DNA of 64,000 bases, taken from Adiantum capillus-veneris (Eukaryota; Streptophyta; Polypodiopsida; Polypodiales; Pteridaceae). Location of the stretch: the NCBI GenBank assembly GCA_014529385.2, contig CM043952.1, positions 54,454,119 to 54,518,118 of the forward strand, written 5' to 3'. The notes below the pieces were generated by a model, which had not been told where the DNA came from, ran no database searches, and worked only from the letters and a program-made list of their open reading frames with translations. The translations under genes and the position numbers were made by a program. Of this stretch, positions 56,975-64,000 are shown piece by piece; position 1 is the stretch's first letter; each line of letters begins with the position of its first letter.

Positions 56975-59780
56975 GTGTGCACGTGACCAATGGACGAGAC
57001 AAGACATAAAGAAAAAAAAACAAAAACAAAAACAAAACAAAACATTTACTAGCTGGTGGTGCCAAATTGGAGTATGTTGCGGTCCCATAGTGCTGCACAA
57101 AACTGTTTCTCAATATCCATATTAGATCTTGTGTGTAGTTGTATATCAACTTGATGATAAAGTTGCTCAATTTAAATTTACATTCAGGGGAAGCATGCAA
57201 GCGACAATGTGAGGATGGGTAATTTCACATACTGTGATAAAGAAGCAAAAGATCTCGTTTCTTTGAAATTATCCATTTGGATTATGCTGGTTGCAAACTA
57301 CTAACTGTGTGCTATGAAATAAATGTATGAAATAAGAACAACTTAGAAGGAAGTAGAGGAGGTGAGTGGTACCGAAGGAGTATGTGAAGCCAATGTATGA
57401 CAATGTAATCACATGAGAGAAAGGAATCATAATGACGAGAGGTTAAGGCAAATTATAGCAATAGATATATTGAAGAATTTACTCATTAAAGAGGGTTAAA
57501 AATGCTTTAGCGAAACATTGCAAAATTACGTACTTGTGGGTGGCTCGAAGAAAGGACTTGGAGTTAAATTGCCAAATGCAAAACAAGTAGTTAAAGAGGA
57601 AGGTCAATAGCAAACTAATCAGTTGAGTAATGTTAATGACGATAGACAATTGGATTATCTACTAAAGTATAGACTAAAGAAAAGTACAAATGTCAGACCA
57701 CTGGTAATGCAAGTGTCAACACGAGAAATTTAACAACTTTGTAGTATGCAGAAAGGTTAGATCCTACAATATTTTATAGCATCGCTAGTGGAGGAATTAG
57801 GCAAAACTTATGTAATGAAGATCAGTATCAATTTGATAAGGTTTACAAAAATAAATAAAAAATGCTTCAAGAACGCGTTATATACATGTTGAAAACAATC
57901 AGAGTTATTTTCCAGTCTCAACATACATTAACAGTGTGTAATCAGGAAGACTTGCGGAAAACTTCTATGTCACTAATGAAAACATACAAGTGAGATATTG
58001 ATCTGGCCATATCTAGGTGTTAGTCTTGCTTAATAAATGGAGGAATTGTGTTTGTTGGAGAAAAGATAAAGAGAGTAGTGGGACTGTGAATATTGCCTTC
58101 TGAGAGTCAAGAATGTGAAGTGACTTGTTGGTGGATCCCAGTAGGATAGAAGAAGAGACTCGACATGGAGAAGAGAAACTTGTACAGAAGACGTCAGAAG
58201 CCCCCTATACTAGAGGTATATTGATCAATAGATTTATTATGCTTGGGAGCATAAGACGCCTATGTCTATGAGGGCCACCCCATCAGTGATGGAGGCTCGA
58301 ACAGAGGATCTCGACTATTTTAGCAAGGCATGGGATCGAGACATCCAATATGACTATATTAATGTGGAGTTGATGGTCTTTAGTGACCGATGCAATACAT
58401 CCCGGGATAGTGCCCGATGTAAGCTAGTCGCATAAGACACTGATGTTCAGTGTAGCCGTTATGTTACTGCCTTTTATTTCGTACCCAGACATGGTAGGAG
58501 ATCCAACAAGATTGTAGCACATTGATCTCATAGGTCATTTGGGCCTTTGGAAGACGATTAATATAACCAACTTACCATACATGGTTAAATTAGCAGCATT
58601 TGAACAATCTTAGGAGACCTTAAGAAATCACCGAATGAGTGGAGAATCATGTGGGATAACTTCAAAGGTGAAGGACGGTCTGCAAATATAGATCTATATG
58701 TATTATCAAAAAGAAATTCACAGTGATGCAGCAATCGAGAGCACTATCTCATCTCAACACAACAACTACTGAGATGGACCACGACCGATGATAGTGACTG
58801 GGATTGTACATGATGGCGCGATTAAAAAAAAACAAAAAAAAAGTCCACTAAAACTCCCTGAGTCTTGTTCATCGTGCATGCAAGATGGGCGAATTTTAAT
58901 GTTGGAGTGCATTATACAAGCATTACTGCAACGCCAACTTTGAACATTGAGAACTAGGTTGCGAGCTTGGGCTCCACCTGCAACCGGCAACAAACCGGGT
59001 CCGTGGCGACGTGTTGCAAGCTTTCCCATGCTTCTTCTATGGCAGCCCCGCAGTGGGAGTCGCGGAGGGAGAGAGAAAGACTAGCCAATTCAAGGAACTC
59101 ACAAGGTTGTCAAAGATAGCACAAATATGCCGCTTTTGATTCTTATTCTTCCTGAGTTAACCCTGTTTTCCCATTGTCGCTTTCATGTCTATTGTGACCT
59201 CAGATGCCAAAGGATTCTGCACACGCACTTTTCTTCGGTTTTTGTGTTGACAGTTGCTCTGCATTTACTCCAAATGCAGGGCTGCAGTAAATCTTAAGGT
59301 ATTTCTCCGTGCAGATTACCTCGAAAAGTGTGTCTCCGGCTGATGGTCTCCATCCGTGCATGAGTTGTTGTCTCTTACCCAGCATTTGCTACTCCAAATA
59401 CTATATGCAGTAAAAAAATAAAATAAAAATGTCAGTCAACAGTGTCTGCATGGTTTGAGCGCGGAGTAGTGGGTGCTCGCTGCAGCTCCTAATACCAACC
59501 CCTGGTAGCAACTCGAGCATTGTAAATTGGGCTGAAGACGTGTGCTGCACCCTTGCATGGCTATCAAAATGATGGTGGGTGCGTTTGAGACTGAGCATGA
59601 CTGCGGGGGTAGGCACGGCTGCAGAGGGCCGTCTGTGATCATGAGAAAGAGAGAGTTGTTCGTTGGAGAGTGTGCATGCAACTCAACTTGTGGGTGTGGA
59701 GGTAGTTCAAGCCAAAGAGCATGGTGGAGTCCTCGTAAGAAAGAGAGAGAGAGAACTAGGCTGTGTGTGGGTGTGCCGCC
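56975..59780. other. No supported gene
   Basis: About 2.8 kb of plain sequence inside the candidate LARD-like element. Confidence 0.4.
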
Positions 59781-59786
59781 ATTCGG

Positions 59787-59890
<104 letters not shown>

Positions 59891-60033
59891 AACTACTGAT
59901 AATTGCTTGTTTGGCACAGCGGCAAAGGCTGCATGCAACCCACCTAAAGTTGTAGGTGTGGTAGGCAGTGAACCAGAGAAAGATAAGAGTGACATGGGGG
60001 GTTAAGCCGCTGCATGGCATCGGTGGTGGCTAG

Positions 60034-60076
<43 letters not shown>

Positions 60077-60141
60077 GAGCTGGTGGGTGCATCACAGCAC
60101 GAGGCTGCTGCAACTTACGAGCTGGAGAGAGAGAGAGAGAG

Positions 60142-61320
60142 TGGTCGAAATTGCTGTGCGCCAGTGGTTGGCAGAGGTAGAGAGGAAGACATGCGGTGTG
60201 TGTGTGGGGCTGGGTGACGCCATGCACACCACGAAAAAAGGTGGCCAGGGTAATTGGAAGGCGACCAAGAAGGTCGGCTGCGTGTGAAGGGGAGGGAGAT
60301 TCAGAGCCGCAGCATGCAGGCAATTGTAGCACAACCGCAAGGGAGTGGGTGTTGATTGATGGTGCTCCCTGCACGTTGGCGATTTAAAAATAATAATAAT
60401 ACAACAATAAAAACAAATGTGCCACTACCGGCCGCTGCATGTACTAGCCACTGGTGGAGGGCGTGGTTGGCAAGGTTCAGGTAATTTGTTGGCGCATGCA
60501 ATGTGCGGAGGCAAAGACGTACAGCGTTGTCATGCCAAAAAAAAAAAAAGATCCAATAGTGAGCCCTTCTGGTTTAAGTTCAGCAGTTGCTACGTTGCGC
60601 TATTGCCTATATAGGCGGCAGCTGTCGTGATTACTATTGTCGCCGATGTTGTCAATGCACTAGTCACGCATACTACTGACAACTTCATTGTGACGACAAG
60701 TGAGAGTGTGCCTTTGCTACACCTTGGTAGCATCTCTTAGGTTAACCCTATTGTTGCTGTGCGCTTATGGATACACTTTAGTAAAGTGTCCCTTGGAAAA
60801 CTCCAAGTACTTTTTCCTCTTCATAAAACTATTCTTCTTCTCCTCATTCCCTTGTGCAAAACTCCCTGGTGGATGTCTTATCAGTTAACGAATAATTGAA
60901 ATCTATTAATACCATATTGAACCCCTCTTAATTAAGGCTTCACTAATCAATTTTAAACTTCTCTGTCTTTATCCTATGATGTGGGTTGTGGCCAAGCCTT
61001 CATATGATCATGGAGGAAACTACATTTTGGTAACACCCAATCTGAGGCCACATACTATTACTTCCTTCTCATTCTTGAGTATCTTCAAGAGATTAAGTTA
61101 AATCTACTCCATTATTATGTTTTATTATCATAATTACACTAGTAATCACTATATCATGACAGAAAGGAAGTGACTCTCTCTTTAATTTCAAAGAACCCTA
61201 ACAATCTCATGAAATCAACACTAATTACTACAAATGGAAGGAATTAACAAAATCTACAAACATAAGAAAATAAGATACTTAGCTGCTACTTGTCAAAATC
61301 TTTAGTTTTGGAGTGTAGCC
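60142..61320. other. No supported gene
   Basis: GC-richer at first (60150-60500) then AT-rich. No coding signal. Confidence 0.4.
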
Positions 61321-61321
61321 T

Positions 61322-61335
61322 GCGCTCTGATACCA
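61322..61335 (-). other. Primer-binding site (tRNA-Met type)
   Basis: On the minus strand TGGTATCAGAGCGC follows the LTR end after one base. This is the canonical plant initiator-Met primer site. Its position shows that the LTR at 61337-61823 acts as a 5' LTR for sequence to its left. Confidence 0.75.
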
Positions 61336-61336
61336 C

Positions 61337-61823
61337 TGCTACAAACGGATGCGTGGTTCCCCTGCAAAATACCCGAAATAACACAATAAACACCATAAAA
61401 CAGACTAATCGGCATACCTGGCACAATCACGTGGTCGCATGATCACAAGATACAAGAACAGAGAGAGTCAGATAGCGAAAGCGATTGAGAGAGCACGTGT
61501 AGGCGCACCTCCTAGAGCGGAGTGCTACGTCGGCACGGCGAGAGAGAAGAGAGGAGAGGAGAGAAGAGCAACACAAACACTGGGTGCAATCTCCCCCCGT
61601 GCAAGAGTGACCATTTCCCTCTTGCACGTATTTCATTTATAGATTTCTTCAATGGTCAATGTGAGTACAGACTGGTCGGCCGGACATAATTGGCCAAAGC
61701 TCATAAAGAGCACTTGAATAATCAAATATACATAAAATGTAACATCCTTCTGCATAATCCATTATCTTCTGATGCTTTACACCTGTCAGCTGCAATGGAT
61801 AATAAAATATCAATTCTATAACA
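61337..61823 (-). mobile_element. Ty3/gypsy LTR
   Basis: 487 bp, minus-strand TGTTATAGAATT to TTTGTAGCA. TATA box (TATAAATGAAAT on the minus strand, about 61630-61641), then a CT-rich tract (complement of GAGAGAAGAGAGGAGAGGAG, 61541-61571) about 65 bp downstream. It serves as 3' boundary of the pol remnant to the right and, with the PBS, as 5' LTR of the element to the left. Confidence 0.75.
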
Positions 61824-61841
61824 GCTCTCTCTCATAGACAG

Positions 61842-62350
61842 AATAATTCTGTTGATCTCTATCTAACTTTTTACTTTCAAAGGCTATTGGTCTTCCCTCC
61901 TGGAGAAGTACCGCACCAATTGCTTTATCACTAGCATCAATCTTTACCACAAACGGCTTAAGTGGGTCAACAATTGCTAGGATAGGAGTAGTGGTTATAG
62001 CTACCTTGAGCTTTTCAAAACTGCTTTTTTGGGCTTCTTCCCAAGAAAATCCTACCTTTTGCTTTAAGTTGATCCGTCATAGGAACAACAATTTTGGCAT
62101 AATCACGGATATACTGTCGATAAAATCCAGCCATGTCTAAAAATATTTGAAGTTCCTCAACCACGCTGGGATGTGGCCATCGAAGAATGGTAGCGACCTT
62201 GTCAGTGTCCATTTTGATGCCAGAATAAGATATCACATGATCGAGGTAATGTATCTCTGTTTGAAAGAAATCACACTTGCTTTGCTTAGCATATAGCACG
62301 TGAGCTCGTAGCTATTCGAACACTAATCGTAAGTGTTCTATGTGTTCATC
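61842..62350 (-). pseudogene. gypsy RT thumb / RNase H, truncated
   Basis: 62015-62299 reads SKCDFFQTEIHYLDHVIS, then DKVATILRWPHPSVVEEL and FLDMAGFYRQYIRDYAKI. After a frameshift near 62040, LKVAITTTPIL, DPLKPFVVKIDASDKA and GRPIAFESKKL form the RNase H start. The frame ends inside YSVYERE, fused directly to the LTR start at 61823. The rest of RNase H and the integrase are deleted. Confidence 0.75.
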
Positions 62351-62873
62351 TTCTTACTGTAAATGAGAATGTCATCAAGGAAAACTACAACAAATTTTCC
62401 AAGATAGGGACGTAAGACACTATCCATGAATTTCATAAATGTAGCTGGATGATTGGTTAGACCAAAAGGCATAACCAAAATTCAAAATGCTGGAACCGTG
62501 TCCTAAAGGTAGTTTTCGAGATATCTTTGCAAAGGATACGCACCTGGTGGTATCCTGAACAAAGATCTATCTTTCTATAGTATCTTGCCCCATGGAGTTG
62601 ATCAAAAAACTCATCCACTCGAGGCAGAGAATACTTGTTCTTGATGGTTATGGAATTTAATCCGTGATAATCTACACACATGCGCATAGTACCATCTGTC
62701 GTTTTTACCAATAGAATTGGTGATACCCAAGGCGAAGTGCTAGGTCTAATGAAACCACGGGCGAGGTAGTCAGCCAACTGACTCTCAACCTCCTTGGATT
62801 CTTTAGCACTCATACGATAAGGTGGTTTACTCACCGGTTTAGTGTCTGGGAAGACATCTATGCCATGCTGCAC
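62351..62873 (-). pseudogene. gypsy reverse transcriptase core
   Basis: Reads [18 protein letters not shown], then [45 protein letters not shown] and [15 protein letters not shown] (first catalytic Asp). A frameshift lies near 62470-62480, then [17 protein letters not shown] and [10 protein letters not shown], with the catalytic FLDD intact. Typical Ty3/gypsy RT. Frameshifts make it non-functional. Confidence 0.8.
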
Positions 62874-63620
62874 ATACGTGTAGGGGGTAAACCTGGTGGT
62901 AAATCACTTGAGAATACATCACTATACTCCGTGAGTAAGTGAGTCAAATTTTGCCGTGCAAAAGAAGAAAGTAAGCTAGAGTTATGTTGGGATGGAGAAT
63001 CTTGTAATTCCTGTAATGTTTGTTTTACAACAGTTGCACGTTGCTCTATAGAATTAAAATTGAGAGCACTTTGCTCGTTAGATTTGTTAACACTTTGTTT
63101 ATCATTAGAATTCATTGCACTTTGCATACCATTACTAGAATTCACTGCGCTTTGCTCTTGAGAATTCACAAGACTTGGAGACAAGCAGTAACACAAAAAG
63201 ACTTCATCTATTAAATCTGCTTTCTGCAAAATAGAAAGCTTGGCTGTACATATAAGAGGTGCAGATGGTATATTTTTCTCACCAAGAAAAAGCACATGTT
63301 TACCATTGGCCATAAAGGATAAGGAGTTGTGTTCATAACTAGTGTGCAATGTGTTTCCTAAACCATGCAGCCACTCCCGTCCTAAAAGTACATCAGCACG
63401 GTCCATGTTCATAACTTGGAAGTCAAGGGTCATCATATGATCTTGAACAATAAGCTCAAGCCCTTGAACTACCGTGTCCCATACTTCTTTATCATTCCCA
63501 AACATCTGCTCCACCACATACTTGTGGGAGCAGGGAGTCTTGTGTAAGCTTCAATTTCTTGACTAGCTTATAGTTCAAGAAGTTATGAGTTGCACCATCA
63601 TCCACTAAAATACAAACATG
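62874..63620 (-). pseudogene. gypsy retropepsin and linker
   Basis: The minus strand gives CILVDDGATHNFLN at about 63575-63620, where the catalytic D-S/T-G is D-D-G. A frameshift follows, then GLELIVQDHMMTLDFQVM and NMDRADVLLGREWLHGLG (the protease end). A Ser/Asn-rich linker with SNEQSALNFNS-like repeats follows, ending in [18 protein letters not shown], which leads into the RT. Confidence 0.75.
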
Positions 63621-63639
63621 TTGTCCGTTAATAGTGTCA

Positions 63640-64000
63640 TTCATGCGAATCAAATCATGGGGGCCAAAGGTGGGCTACCACATTGAAGCAGGCACACAAC
63701 ACTTGTGCTTTTCTTCCATATGAAGAACCTCTACATCACAATATTTAGGAGATAAATCTAATGTGAGCCGTTGCACCGTGTGCATGGCCTTTTCTTTGCC
63801 TTGCAAAAGAGGACAATCTTTCTTGTTATGTTGGTCCGAAAGACATCTAAAACACAAATTGTGTTTCTTTGCAAGCTCAAAATCAGCAGTGCTAAGAGAC
63901 CCACGTGGGGTATCTCGTGATTGCTTAGGCTTCTTAGCCTCTTGTGGGCATGGAGAGGTAGATTGTCTCTTATTCCTCTTGGAACGTGTGGGAGATCTAC
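63640..64000 (-). pseudogene. gypsy gag C-terminus with zinc knuckle (runs off the edge)
   Basis: A perfect CCHC knuckle (CFRCLSDQHNKKDC, C-x2-C-x4-H-x4-C) lies at about 63815-63857, preceded by basic Arg/Ser/Lys sequence to the window edge. After it comes DLSPKYCDVEVLHMEEKH and a TAG near 63675. The knuckle is intact, unlike that at 20080. Confidence 0.75.

Noticed and set aside
61322-61335. tRNA gene
   Set aside because: Only the 14-base primer-site complement is present, with no cloverleaf around it.

Overview
The window is nuclear DNA of a land plant. It is gene-poor and built almost entirely of retroelements, microsatellites and decayed genes with spliceosomal introns. Long (CT)n/(GA)n tracts, Ty1/copia and Ty3/gypsy elements with tRNA-Met-type primer sites, plant L1-type LINE remnants and GT-AG introns all fit a large repeat-rich genome. 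A fern or other seed-free plant (Ceratopteris-like) is my best guess, but that is inference. I see no intact single-copy gene, tRNA, rRNA or CRISPR array.

Layout. 1-15571 is a nested stack. A Ty1/copia LTR on the minus strand was split inside its own (GA)n tract by two head-to-tail LINEs: copy 1 at about 160-5225, nearly intact, and copy 2 at about 5240-10682, decayed. The copia body (10683-11793, minus) abuts a second copia copy in opposite orientation (11794-15571, plus), so the two form a long inverted repeat. 15572-25700 holds a gag remnant (minus), a Ty3/gypsy-type gag (19643-20757, plus), many CT tracts, a degenerate minisatellite, overlapping hairpins and a 385-bp foldback built of CT/GA blocks.

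25737-31732 is the most unusual locus. It is a multi-exon gene, broken by stops, frameshifts and an insertion. Several exon joins keep reading phase. It appears to encode a ParB-like domain (G-N-H-R motif) followed by a beta-class amino DNA methyltransferase, with the catalytic motif before the AdoMet-binding motif. A possible divergent relative lies at about 36700-38850, and a SWIM zinc-finger remnant lies between them on the minus strand.

40975-42700 is a plant L1-type LINE remnant. 43042-45188 is a short LTR element with both LTRs, PBS and PPT but only gag-like coding. 45258-47330 is an oppositely oriented LTR element. 47330-54050 is mostly featureless. 54056-56343 contains a 290-bp direct repeat flanking retropepsin and gag fragments. 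56278-61823 looks like a long minus-strand LTR element with no recognisable genes, sharing its right LTR with a truncated Ty3/gypsy gag-pol that runs off the right edge (61842-64000).

Two themes recur. At least three LTR families place a (CT)n or CT-rich tract about 57-73 bp downstream of the TATA box. The LINEs appear to use such tracts as insertion targets. Together this could explain how CT microsatellites and LINEs spread in this genome.
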